Positions 44,795 to 55,690 of a stretch of DNA of 64,000 bases are shown here, piece after piece. The translations under genes and the position numbers were made by a program. Source of the DNA: Cornus controversa (taxonomy: Eukaryota; Streptophyta; Magnoliopsida; Cornales; Cornaceae). The notes under the pieces are model-generated. The model saw only the letters and a list, made by a program, of their open reading frames with translations, did no database searches and had not been told where the DNA came from. How positions within the stretch are numbered: position 1 is the stretch's first letter; each line of letters begins with the position of its first letter. The DNA lies in NCBI GenBank assembly GCA_026545225.1, contig CM048852.1:10913501-10977500 (forward strand), read 5' to 3'.

Positions 44795-45414
44795 TGAAAT
44801 TGCATAAAACTCCCTCCAATTTTAATTTGTGGCACTAAACTCCTAATAATATTTTTTTTACATAAAACTCCCTGAACTAGGGATGTTATAATGACAAAAA
44901 TGTCTCTTAATATAAATTTAAGAAAACGGTACCCCGTAATATAAGATTAAAATTAATACAAGTAACTCATTTGGCATAGTGTTAAAAATTATTTTCGAAA
45001 AAAAAATTAATGATGTGTGTATAAGAAAATGAAAATATTTTTGAACAATTTTCAAAATTTCTTTAAATTTTTATTTTTAAAAATTAAAAAGGAAAAGAAT
45101 TCCTAAATTGAAAACCATTTTTAAGAAAACCCAACTTTTTTTAAATTTATTTTAAGGCACATTTTTGTCATTATAACATCACTTTAATGACGTGTAATTT
45201 TTAAAAAAAATTTAAAATTTTATTTTTTAAAAATTAAAAAAGGAAAAAAACCTAAAATGAAATTTTTTTAAATTTATATTAAGGGAGATTTTTGTCATTA
45301 TAACATTATTTTGCAACAATTGGATAGTTTAAAGGGGTTTTATGTCAAAAATAAAAATACAAGAGAGTTTTGTTCTAAAAATTGAAAGTGGATGGGGTTT
45401 TATGCAATTTGGCC
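44795..45414. mobile_element. MITE with long terminal inverted repeats (MULE-like)
   Basis: The first about 150 bp (aaattgcataaaactccctc ... gttataatgacaaaaatgtc ... ttaatataaattta) are matched in inverted form by the last about 150 bp. The interior is AT-rich. Total length is about 620 bp. No clear 9-bp duplication was seen. It starts about 250 bp past the CML stop codon. Confidence 0.7.
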
Positions 45415-45553
45415 AAATTATAATGACTTCACTTAAACAAACAACAAATGCATCAATGAACAGGAAGAAAATTCATAATTGACCAAGTAATAACCGGACA
45501 TAGTAGCTTATGTTATGAGTGTGTAGGCAACACTGCTCTTGGAGCCATTCGAG

Positions 45554-45605
<52 letters not shown>

Positions 45606-46472
45606 TTGAATTAATCTAATTCAACTTATAAGAAATGGACTCACTAGGGGAACCTAAAGATGGACCAAAAAGCACCTCCAAAATGCCCCCAAACTAGCAT
45701 TTAAAGCCACACAATAGAATAAGACAGAAAATGAAACATGCTTTGGGGGTAAAAGTCACAACTAGAGTGGAAAATCACAATAACAATGACTCCATCATCT
45801 TGAATTAATTTCCTAGCTTTTACAAGAAAATGCTTGGTAATATTAAATTTTATTTGTATCTTTTCTTTGATTAGATGTAATTATAGTGAATTGCCATTTT
45901 TCACATAAGTGAGTAATTTTTTGAGGAACCTTTATCCTCTATAGTGCATTGAAGATGATTTTCGAGTTTATCTTTTAGCATATATTGATATGATATTTTA
46001 TGGTTCATCATTTTGACATGAACTACTTGATGAAATGACATTTATGACCAAAGGAGGGTTTGTAATCCAATGATATAACCTCTCTTTTCTTAAAGAGGAG
46101 GAGGTTCAAGCTCCGTGTGAAGGTAAAAAAGTGAGTACTCCCGTTAGAAAAAAAAATGACATTTATGATTTAATTTTGTTATAATTGGCCATTTTAATAT
46201 GAGTAATTGATGATGTCAAGTGTGATTTTTTTTTCTTAGCTCCAAATGTACAATTAAGAAAGTTCGTATTAATAATAATGAGATTGACTTTACCATAGAT
46301 TCAGACTTATTTATTTTTATTTTCTTTTTTGAGATTACCGTATACACACGGACAATGATGTAGGTAAAACCTTTTTTTTTGACATAATTTAAAAACAAAA
46401 AAATTACTGCTCAAAACGAAAAAGGGAATTAAAAAAATTCTATTTCAAAGATGCCCAAATTCAACAGAATTC

Positions 46473-46514
<42 letters not shown>

Positions 46515-46926
46515 TTTAATGATTCGTCGAAAAATACAACACAATAATATAAAGTAAGAGAGCGCGGGGATTGACTGAGAAAAAAGAGAGAGGAACATGA
46601 TAAAAAGGAGAAAAAGGTGTTAAGACTTGCTTGGAGTTGAATGTATACATGCCACTTTCATAAGCTGTGACGTTTCAAGACCAAAAAAAAAACACACACA
46701 CACAATACACAACTTTTTTCATTTTTCTTTCCTTTTTTAGGTTTTGCTTCCTTTCGTAAAAAAGTTAACCAAGTATTTCTTGTAGAAGGAAAATAATACT
46801 CGTAACCATATTATGATGCCAGTATATCATCACTTGGTCACTTCTTTTTTCTCTTTCAATTTGGTTATTAGACTTGGTTTTTTTTGTCTTGTGAAATATT
46901 TTCTTTATATAAAATTAATTATATTA
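45415..46926. other. Intergenic DNA with microsatellites and a SINE-like piece
   Basis: A (TA)n(GA)n run is at 45555-45600 and (TA)n at 46475-46513. A SINE-like segment at about 46050-46155 has tgtaatccaatgatataacc as A-box region and gaggttcaagctcc (46101-46114) as B-box, ending in an A-run. No gene was recognised. Confidence 0.45.
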
Positions 46927-47387
46927 GAGCATATCCCACCAAACAAAAGGGTTGTTTCATGATGCAAAGAAGAAAAATGCGGTCCAATGGCTTAGCTAGA
47001 AAATTGGTATCACAATAAGCATCGCTTAAGACTTATTAGAATTTGGCACTGCATCCGGTGAAGCAAAATGGTGAGCCAGTGTAGTCAATTTAAAATATAA
47101 CGGTCATATGACCGTTGCAATGACTTTTTTGTGAATTTTGATAGTTTTTTTAAAAAAATTAAATCAGGTGCTAGCTAGAGCCTTTTGGCACCGTTCCAAA
47201 TGGCTCTATTAAAAAAAATGTTTAAAAAATTATTTTTTTGCTTTTTCTTCTTTTTTCACCTCTATAAATACAACAACCTCTACATTCATTCATCTCACAA
47301 CCAATTATCCATATTTTCTCCTCCTTGAACCCTAGAATCCATTATTTTTTTAATCTTAGCTATTTTTTTGTTACAAAATCTAATCTC

Positions 47388-47900
47388 ATGGATTCTACAC
47401 CACCACATTTCAACCATTTATCAAATGATGATTTTTCTCATTCGACCGATCTTATGAATATTATGGTGGCGATTTTCAAATTCCATCTACTGAACCAACA
47501 CCATTTTATTCACCCGAATTGCCACAATCCATTAATGTCAGACTTTCTAGAAAGTAACTGATTCCTCAAATGCCCAATTGGTCTACCGTCGAAGATATGA
47601 CTCTGTGCAATGCATGGATGGAAGTTAGCAATGATTCAGTGATTAGTTTTCTGCAAGCAATATCCAAACTTAAAGGTAGGATATGTTGTATTTTGGAGAC
47701 AAAGTTGAAAGAGATTTAAAGACAATGAGAGTTAGTCAGACATGAAGCAAGTATCCGAGAAGAGGATCTGATGCTATTAGATCCAAATTCAGTGCCAACA
47801 GAAGCAGAGAGAACATGACTTATCAAAAAATAACAGTAGTTACTGATGAAAATGGATGCATGCGCTGGCCCACCTAGCACTCCATATGACTTGTGCAAAT
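47388..47900 (+). pseudogene. PIF/Harbinger ORF1 (Myb/SANT-like DNA-binding protein) relic
   Basis: The reading begins MDSTPPHFNHLSNDDF and stops at 47559. In a shifted frame it continues with NWSTVEDMTLCNAWMEVSND, the Trp-containing Myb-like motif of these ORF1 proteins, and near 47740-47820 with RHEASIREEDLMLLDPNS, a coiled C-terminal part. ORF1 helps the transposase bind the element ends. A TATA-like ctataaatac lies near 47262. Confidence 0.65.
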
Positions 47901-48279
47901 TGTATTATTTTTTTATTTTTGTTTAATCTATAATGGATGTTTTATTGTTTTAACTTATGTTACTTTTGTTTAATCCATAATGGATATTATATTGGGTGAA
48001 TAACATGCATTTTCGTGCAAAAAAATAATTTCATAATCAAGATTTTATTGCATAATATTTCGTAACATCTTAAAAGTATAAAAATACAACATAACTTGAA
48101 GATTCTAGTACATAAAATAAAACACAAATTAATGATTCTAGTAAATAAAAAGCAACACAAATTAAAGATTCTAGTACATAAAAAAGCAACATAAACTTAA
48201 TCGTCTTCATCTTTGTCTTCATCACCAATTCGGTTTCACAAATGTTCTATCAAATTTTTCCTCAATTGCGTATTTGTCT

Positions 48280-49550
48280 CTCTACTGCGATACTAGAGTT
48301 GGCGAGCGTAGATGTGTGCCACAAAAAACATTGGGGTCTAATCTTTCAGTGAGATTCTGGATCTTCTCTTCTGGTGGCTGCCAAATTCCAGTATTGGTGT
48401 GATGCTCATCTTCAATGATCATGTTGTGAAGAATGATACAGGTTCTCATTATGAGAAATAAGTCCATCTTATCCCAATAACGCACTGATCCTTGCATTAT
48501 TACCCACTTGATTTGCAAAACCCCAAATGCTCGCTTTACATCTTTCCTGCATGACTCTTATCTTTCAACAAACATTTTATGTTTTGCAGTTCTTGGATTT
48601 GGGATGGTCTGCATCAAAGTTGCCCATTTAGGGTATATACCATCAAACAGGTAATACCCAATGCTATAGTGATGCCTATTCACCACATAATTAATCGGAG
48701 GTTGACGTCAGCCATTGACAATACGGTTAGATATCGAGGATTGATCCAACACATTTAGATCATTGTGTGAAATCGGTATTCCAAAAAATGCATGCCAAAT
48801 CCACAAATCTTGTGAGGCTACCGCCTCTAATATGAGAGTAGCCTTATGGGAGCGTCCTTTGTGCGTGTCATGCCACGCCACTGGGCAATTCTTTCACTCC
48901 CAATGCATACAGTCGATGAAACCAAACATACCTGGAAATCCTCTAGCCTCCCCTTCTTGAAGTAATCATGCTATGTCGATTTTGTTTGGTTCACGCATGT
49001 ACTTTGCCTCAAACACAACAACAATAACATTACAAAATTCCATCAAGCATCGTATAGCAATACTCTCACCGATTTTAATATACTCATCAGTTGAATCAAC
49101 TGAACAACCATATGCAAGTATACATATTGCACTTGCCATCTTCTGTATAGAAGACAACCCTATATGACTAGTGGCATCCCTTTTTTGGACGAATAAGTCA
49201 TTATAAACTTTAACATCATTTAGGATACGAAGAAATAGTTTTCGTCACATCCTGAATCGTCTGTGAAATTGCTCAGATGTATATGTGCAATTCTTGTCAA
49301 AGTAGTCTTTCATTAGTCGACGATGGATTTCTTTTTGGTCATGATGAACCAACCGCCTCTGAGGTGGTTGAAAGAATTGCGCTACAATCTCCAGCATCGT
49401 GCAATTTAGAATCGATTTGTAGGCATCTAGATGCTCTTCAAGTAATGTGTCAAGATCTATTGATGAGGAGGATGACGAAGAAGGTGAAGAATTCGAATTT
49501 GGCAAAAGTCATGATGATGAAGCTATTGAAAATTCAAAAATGAAGGAGAT
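48280..49550 (-). pseudogene. PIF/Harbinger DDE transposase, inactivated
   Basis: N-terminal part 49505-49245 (Ser-rich start, then KDYFDKNCTYTSEQFHRRFRM). Next come QKRDATSHIGLSSIQKM, the first acidic motif GFIDCMHWEWKNC near 48915, the second YLFDGIYPKWATLM near 48640, RKDVKRAFGVLQ near 48540, and the C-terminal IMRTCIILHNMIIEDE (48282-48518). The family has Glu in DVERAFG as the third catalytic residue; here it is Lys (GAG to AAG). In-frame stops occur where the family has Arg (near 48965) and in FVER-stop-ES (near 48560). Confidence 0.85.
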
Positions 49551-50227
49551 GGCGAATGAACTTTTACAAGAATGAAAGAGATGAATGTAGTGATGATTTT
49601 ATAAATGAACAAGTGAGTATTTATATAAGATGAAAAATATAGTCGTTTGAAATATAGCCGTTAGAAATAAAGTCGTTTGAAATATAGCCATTAGTAAATA
49701 GATAAAAAATAATTAATAAAATTAAATTTTAATTAAAAAATTAAAATTTTATTATTTTTGGCTAGCGAAATCTGGAGAAACTGTTGTGGAGTCAAATTCT
49801 GGAGATCTTGACATGCTAATATGGCTGGCTTAAATACTGATGTGGCTACACAGAATTTGAATTTGGAGTAGTAAATTTAGCCAAGCTATAGGAGTTGCTA
49901 TTACAACGTGTGTGTGCCTTACTGATGGTTCATAAAAATCCCAGTAGCATCAATTCCCCAAAAAATGAAAGATGGATGGAAAGTGAAAATCAATTATTAA
50001 ATGTTTCTGTATAATAAATGTCCTATTTTTTCATCAATCAGTATACCTTTGTAATTTTAAAATATTTACATTAGTGCTATTAACAAACAAATAAAACTAT
50101 GGTGACCATAAAATATTTCTAATAATTATTTTATATATATATTAATCCATATACTTATTATAATCATTTCCTATATAATTTTTTGAAATTTGTAACTAAT
50201 TAGTATATAAAATACTTAATTCCCATG

Positions 50228-50385
50228 GGGTTGGCCTAGCGGATGAGAACTTGAGCCCTGGAGCCTCAGGAAGTTTCAGGTCTCAAGTTCGACTCCCCTT
50301 CACAAGTAAACAACTTCTCCGGTAATATATATATATATATATTACATTTGAGCTTGGCGTTTGAATTTTCTCTCAAAAAAATTTC
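50228..50385 (+). mobile_element. tRNA-derived SINE
   Basis: A-box tggcctagcgg (50232-50242) and B-box agttcgactcc (50285-50295) are spaced as in plant SINE heads. A (TA)n run and gagcttggcgtttgaatttt follow, ending in an A-run at about 50378-50385. Confidence 0.7.
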
Positions 50386-51777
50386 ATCATCTAATGGTCA
50401 ATAATGCTTAAAAAACCAATCTGACAGTTAATATCTATTACTATCTATGGTCTAAACTTTCTCTCCCTATCTACATTCAACGGTCATGATTCACTCCCAC
50501 TTATATTCAAATTTATACTCAAAATAACAAAGACTACCACCTAAATTCAAATTTTAAACTTTCACTACTATCCCACCTAAAATTAATAGTATATATATAA
50601 TCAATCGCATCTCCTCTTCAACGAACAACACCTCCTCACCACGAGCACCTACTAAAGACCACTCCCACTATTCATCATCTTCATCACCATCAAAGCAACT
50701 GTTCGACCACTCCCACTATTCATCATTTTCATCACCATTGAAACAACTGTTCATTGTCTCATCTTTAATGAACACCACCACCTCCTCACCGCGAGCACCT
50801 ACCAAAGACCACCCCATAGACCACTATTCATCATCTTCATCACCACCAAGTCCCACCCACTTCACAATCTTGCACCCTCAAAGAAGAACGGTGGTGGTAA
50901 TGGGGCGTGTTATAACTGTGGAAAAATGTCACCTGGTCAACCCCACCTTCCTCTGACAACCGGAACACTAGTTCACATCTCGCCTTTTCGATCGATCTTC
51001 CTCCACCGTCGCCATAGGTGGCCCACGCAAATCTGATTTATCACGTGACCTCACTGAACTCAATCTTAGATCGACGGTGCCACATACCTTCAGAGGCGTA
51101 TGGATTAGCTCATATATAGGCGAATCTGAGCTCTCCGGTGACCTCGCCGATCTTATACGTGTCGTAGAAGTGGCGAGACTGCTGGGTTGATTAAATCTCT
51201 TGGACGCTTTCTCTAGATAGGAAGAGTGTAGGTGAGATCACTTTCTGCTTTCATTACGGTGGCCTTTACCAGAATGGAATCAATAATCGCAGAGGTTAGA
51301 AAAAGAGTCTCTGTTGTTGTACCACCACCGTTGCTCCCCACCCTCTCTGTATCCCCTTTCTCTCCCCACCAGATCCACTAATTACTTCATCTCTCTGTTT
51401 GTCCACAATCACCAATTCATTATTGCAATTGTCATCACATTTAAACTAATCTCCAATCTTCTGAGATGCGATTTCTAGAATTGGGTGAAACACAAATACA
51501 GTATAAAGTATTTTTGTTTGTAGATAAGCTCCAATTTTGATAAAAATGTATGCATCCATATTTTTGTTTTTCTGATAATGTTACAAGATTTCAAAATTGA
51601 TTTTGAGAATTGTTGTGGAAATCGTTTTTGTGCTTTGTCAAAATATATACACACATATACAGATACATTCTATTTATTTTATGCTTATTATATCCAAGTT
51701 TTTAAAAATGTCCACGGTTCACCGTTATGTCACTTTCCGAGTTCAAAACCCATCATTGTCTATGCAACTGAAATGGG
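50386..51777. other. Non-coding DNA with a local duplication
   Basis: A block beginning gaacaacacctcctcacc (about 50621) recurs about 147 bp further on (about 50768) with gcgagcacctaccaaagacc. 50940-51250 is GC-richer and may be a decayed gene or transposon piece; no domain was recognised. Confidence 0.4.
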
Positions 51778-53189
51778 TGATAAGTGTTCAATTCTATGCA
51801 TTTGAACCCTCTTTATTGCATATGTTAGTCCCGTTTCTACGTTTACCAAGATATGTTTATGATATTTTTGTGTTTTTGATGTATTGCAGGTCTTGTAGTA
51901 AAAGGAGCAAAGTTTAAGGCTATTTGCAGCTGAAGAGAAAAGTCAGAATTGCAGTCAAGGCATCTCGATCAATCGAGATGTTGATCTCGATCAATCAAGA
52001 TCTCGATTGATCGAGATCTTACTTCGATTGATCGAAATCTCAATCAATCGAGATCCAATCTCGATTGATTGAGATTCTGCAGAGCCACTTGCCCACTTGC
52101 TCACCTGCTCTCCCACTTGCAACAAAATCCCCCTTTTTGCACGACTTAGAGGGATTATCTGACTTGAACAAGACCTTTGGGGACCTTCTTGATATAGTTG
52201 GTATATATATTGATATATATATATATATATGGTGGGCCCCAAGGTTGAAAAGGTAGCCATAAAGCACAAAAAGAAGTCATTCTCACATATCTCTCACACA
52301 CATCAGAATACACAAAGAGAGACATTCGGGAGAGGGGAAGAAGGAGTTGAACCAGACCTTGAAGCTCCATTTTTTTCATCAATGGAAGAGTGCAAGGCAA
52401 CCATGAGCAACTAACTTCTATACTAGGGTGTTGTTGAAGCCCCTAGCCATGTAAACTTTGTCATTGTTGTAGCATTTTGGGATTTGTTCTTAAATGTTGA
52501 TTATTTAGCCTAGTGACCATGTACACTAATACATCTCTTTTATATATTTATTTGATTTTGATTTTATTCTTGTCTTAGAGTAGAATCTATCTTGTGAATG
52601 CACAACATTTGTTTCTTCCACAAGAAGGGCAAATGATGGCTAAGTAATGGTCCTTTAAATGTATGTGGTGTGCTTGCTTGTATAAACCATGCCAAGATAA
52701 GGTAGTTTGGATGCATGTAGGTTCATTTAAAAAGTAGGGTAATTAGTTAGGTTGAAGAACTATGCTTGTTGAAGATGGATTATGATAGGTTGGTGCTCAC
52801 ATTAATCTTTTGATATGTCATTGAGGTCACAAGCCTAATGACATTGTTAGGCATTTAATTTATGAATCCCAAGCTTGCTACACTTATGAACATGAGAATG
52901 GCTAGTGGTGAAAACCGCCCCTAGTTCTCTCTCTCCCAACTTTTACTCTTTAAATTTATTGTTATTACATTCATGCAATAGTTTTATAAACAAAACTCAA
53001 AACCTTGTTTTTAGGATTAAAGTGGAAGTAATCTTTTTTTAAGACAATTACGACTAGTCCTCGTGGGATCGATACCCTCTATATAGAACCGTATCTACAA
53101 AGATTCGTGCTCTTGCGAGTGGTTAAATTATATTTTGATAAAAGGGGCAAAAATAAGCTTACAATATAATTCAAGTTCCAACCACATCA
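51778..53189 (+). repeat. 5' LTR of Athila-type element A (1412 bp)
   Basis: It starts TGATAAGTGTTCAATTC and ends ccacatca, just before the primer site. Near its end it has the phrase agtcctcgtgggatcgatac, typical of Athila LTR 3' ends. It carries a palindromic cluster at 51961-52077. Confidence 0.7.
51961..52077. repeat. Cluster of CTCGATTGATCGAG palindromes
   Basis: About nine direct and inverted versions of tctcgatcaatcgaga lie within about 117 bp. Each is nearly self-complementary and they also pair with one another, so the RNA could fold into several alternative hairpins. It lies in the first 300 bp of the LTR. Confidence 0.85.
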
Positions 53190-53192
53190 AAA

Positions 53193-53213
53193 TTTTGGCG
53201 CCGTTGCCGGGGA
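53193..53213 (+). promoter_or_regulatory. Primer binding site, Athila-type element A
   Basis: TTTTGGCGCCGTTGCCGGGG lies four bases after the LTR terminus. This TGGCGCCGTTGCCGGGGA motif is the usual one in Athila-lineage elements. Confidence 0.8.
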
Positions 53214-53478
53214 CTACGGTTTAATTGTCGCCATTGGAAGATTAAATCTGATTTAATTCTTAGGCTAGAAATTCTTTCATTCTTTTTTTGTATATATCTT
53301 GTTCTTATTTCTCAAATTTCTTGATTTTAGGTATACCACATAGCCGGCATCTAAAAGGATTAAAGTTGGAACCCTTTGTGAGTATAAAGTCTAAAATTAG
53401 TGGGTTTGAGCTCATTCATTTTTTTTGTATATATTATTGTTTATTTTGCGTATTGAGGTGTTGTTCTACTATTAATGC

Positions 53479-54570
53479 ATGCTAGGTAGACGGTCCTTGT
53501 CACTTCCGTTGCTTCCATGTAATTTTGAACTTGAAAGAACACTTAGACAACGTAGAGGAACCTCTAGGGACCCTATATTGCCTAGGACTGAAAACATGGA
53601 CCCAAATGAGAGACAACCTCCCGGTCTACCTCCTTTTAATCATGAACAACAACCTCCACCTCCTCCTCCTCAAGGAGAGTTGCTTATGGACTTTTATCTT
53701 TCGACTACATTTGAAGTACCTTCTTGTATTCAATTTTTGGATGTAGCGACAAATCAATTCGAAATAAAGTCCTCCACCATCAATCTTCTTAATAGCTTCC
53801 ATGGTCTCCCAAATGAAGATCCATACCGGCATTTAGATTACTTCCTTTCGGTGTGTTCCACCATTCGTGTACCACACTTTACGGAGGATGATCTAAAGCT
53901 TCGTATGTTTCCATTCTCCTTAAAAGACAAAGCTAGAAGTTGGTTCAATTCCTTAGAACCTAACTCAATCCATTCTTGGGCGGAGATGCAAATAGAGTTC
54001 TTAAAAAAATACTTCCCAATGGGAAAGACGAGTGATATTCGGAGAGCAATCACCAGATTCACCCAAATTGATCAAGAACAATTTCATGAGACGTGGGAGA
54101 GATTAAAAGATCTTTTTAAATCTTGTCCGCATCATGCTGTCCCAAAATGGCAGCTAGTGCAAAGTTTTTATGATGGGGTGAGTGGGCAACATAGGCAAAT
54201 GATAGACTCCGCTTGTGGAGGTGGATACCTTTTGAAAAGCCCCGATGAGGCATGGAAACTTTTTCAAACCCTAAGCAATAATTCAACTCAACGCTCCTCC
54301 ACTAGAAAAGGGAAGGCCACCCAACCTTGTAGAGAAGTGCATTGCGAAGACACCCCAGGGCACCCAAGGCAACCCCGTGCACGCCGACGCACCCCGGGGC
54401 ACTCTGCGCGCGCACGAGGGCACCCCGGGGCATGCCGCGTGCTCGCCAGGGCACCCCATGACATACCCCGCGCGCCAGGGCATCCCGGGGCACCCCGCGC
54501 GCGCGCGGAGGCACCACAGGGCACCCCCCGCGCGCGCGAGCACCCCAGGGCACCCAGCGCGCACGCGTGA
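53479..54570 (+). pseudogene. Athila-type gag, running in frame into GC-rich repeats
   Basis: Either MLGRRSLSLPLL (53479) or MDPNERQPPGLPPF (53596) could be the start. A Pro-rich stretch precedes the retrotransposon gag core: EDPYRHLDYFLSVCSTIRVP, FPFSLKDKARSWFNSLEP, EFLKKYFPMGKTSDIRRAIT, WERLKDLFKSCPHHAVPKWQ and MIDSACGGGYLLKSPDEAW. The gag reading is uninterrupted to about 54300. Beyond that the frame stays open through the GC-rich minisatellite, giving a tail of Arg, Ala, His, Pro and Gly (ARARGHPGA type) that is not gag. The protein is capsid-like and should be non-functional or chimeric. Confidence 0.75.
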
Positions 54571-54915
54571 GCACCCCAGGGCACCCCGCGTGTGCGCGGA
54601 GGCACCCCAGGGCATGCCAGGGCACCCCGCGTGCGCGCGCGAGCACCCCAGGGCTTGCCACGCGCGCGCGAGCACCCCAGGGCACCCCGCGCGCATGCGG
54701 AGGCACCCCAGGGCATGCCGCGCACGTGCTGGGGTGCCCAAGGCATGCCCCACGCGCACGCGAGGGCACCCTAGCCCATGCCGCGCGCGCGCGCGTGCCG
54801 TGGCATCCCAGGGCATGCCGCGCGCGCGGGGGGGGTGTCCAGGGCATGCCCCGCGCACGCGCCGGTGTGCCCAGGGCATGTCTCGTGCACGCTGGGGTGC
54901 CCTAGGGCACGTCCG
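54351..54915 (+). repeat. GC-rich minisatellite (gcaccccagggca-tgccgcgcgcgcg type)
   Basis: About 15 irregular copies of a 30-45 bp unit combining caccccagggca with cgcgcgcgcgag. CpG is extremely dense. The repeat keeps long open frames on both strands (Arg/Ala-rich on plus, Gly/Cys/Ala-rich on minus), which reflect composition and not genes. Confidence 0.85.
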
Positions 54916-55239
54916 TTGCTCCGATTCGTCCCTCCACCCCCTTCTAAAAACAGTATGCTTTCACGAAATGAGGTTAAAGTGGTGCACCCCGCGCCACCGG
55001 TGGCACGTCGTGTGGCACGCTTGCACACGGCGGGGTGTCGCTGCCCGTACCGGGGCATGCCACCGAGCGACAAGCCGCGAGAACTCTTCGGCATTTCCCG
55101 GGGTTTTTTCGAGCTTTGTTTCTAATTAAACCAATGCCAACCCCTGTAGGGATTGCCACTGACCCGGGACGCTAAGTTATACGTGTTTTGGATTTTCAGT
55201 GTTTCGTAAATTATTCTAAATATAATATTTTACAGGGAT

Positions 55240-55545
55240 TCGGATTGGGATAAACTCTAGTGGTGTTCCCATTGATCTCCTTGCAAAGATTACAAGAAAT
55301 TAATTTTTTATGACTTTTTATGATTTTTTCTGATTTATTTATTAAAAAAATTATTTAATAAATAAAGTTTTGGGTGTTGTATATTTATTTTTGAACCACG
55401 TATAAACTCTACTGGGGTTCCCATTGATCTCCTTGCGAAGATTCAAAGAAAATAATTTTTTATGATTTTTTATTACTTTTCACTATTTATTTACTAAAAA
55501 AATTATCTAATATATTTCCGGTTCTCGAATTTTTTTTTTTAAATG
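55240..55545 (+). repeat. Two tandem copies of a ~152-bp spacer repeat upstream of the Pol I promoter
   Basis: taaactctagtggtgttccc (55251) and taaactctactggggttccc (55403) start matching blocks. Each continues with attgatctccttgc(a/g)aagatt and then AT-rich DNA. They lie about 130-450 bp upstream of TATATAGGGGGG, where plant spacers often carry repeated elements. Confidence 0.75.
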
Positions 55546-55678
55546 CCTTTATTATTTATCTTGACATTCCAAAAAAAATTTCATCAAAAAAAGTTATTTT
55601 ATTGAAAAAAACCCCATCATGACTCCTCAAGCAGGGGTGATGTCTCCTCCTGTTAGAGCTGTGGAATTTACTTTTGCA

Positions 55679-55690
55679 TATATAGGGGGG
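55679..55690 (+). promoter_or_regulatory. RNA polymerase I core promoter (rRNA gene type)
   Basis: TATATAGGGGGG matches the plant 45S rRNA gene initiator consensus TATATA(A/G)GGGGG. Transcription would start at about 55684, with all downstream DNA to 57227 as 5' ETS. The flanks gcatataTAG and GTGGGTAG keep the usual pyrimidine-poor context. Confidence 0.7.

Larger units (their letters stand above)
46927..49900. mobile_element. PIF/Harbinger DNA transposon, inactive, 2974 bp
   Basis: TTA lies on both sides (46924-46926 and 49901-49903), the TWA duplication of this superfamily. The ends gagcatatccca and (inverted) tagcaactccta are imperfect inverted repeats. It holds the two Harbinger genes in convergent orientation: a Myb/SANT-like ORF1 on plus and the DDE transposase on minus. 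Both are broken. Confidence 0.75.
51778..54300 (+). mobile_element. Athila-type gypsy retrotransposon, truncated after gag
   Basis: 5' LTR 51778-53189, primer site immediately after, and gag from 53479. After about 54300 the element is lost and GC-rich spacer DNA follows. No pol and no 3' LTR are present. Its LTR length and gag are close in type to the element at 57228, but the two LTRs differ greatly in sequence. Confidence 0.75.

Noticed and set aside
54283..55129. Five to six long open frames on both strands over the GC-rich minisatellite
   Set aside because: They arise because the repeat lacks A/T-rich stop codons. Translations are pure repeats (ARARGHPG or CARGALGC type).
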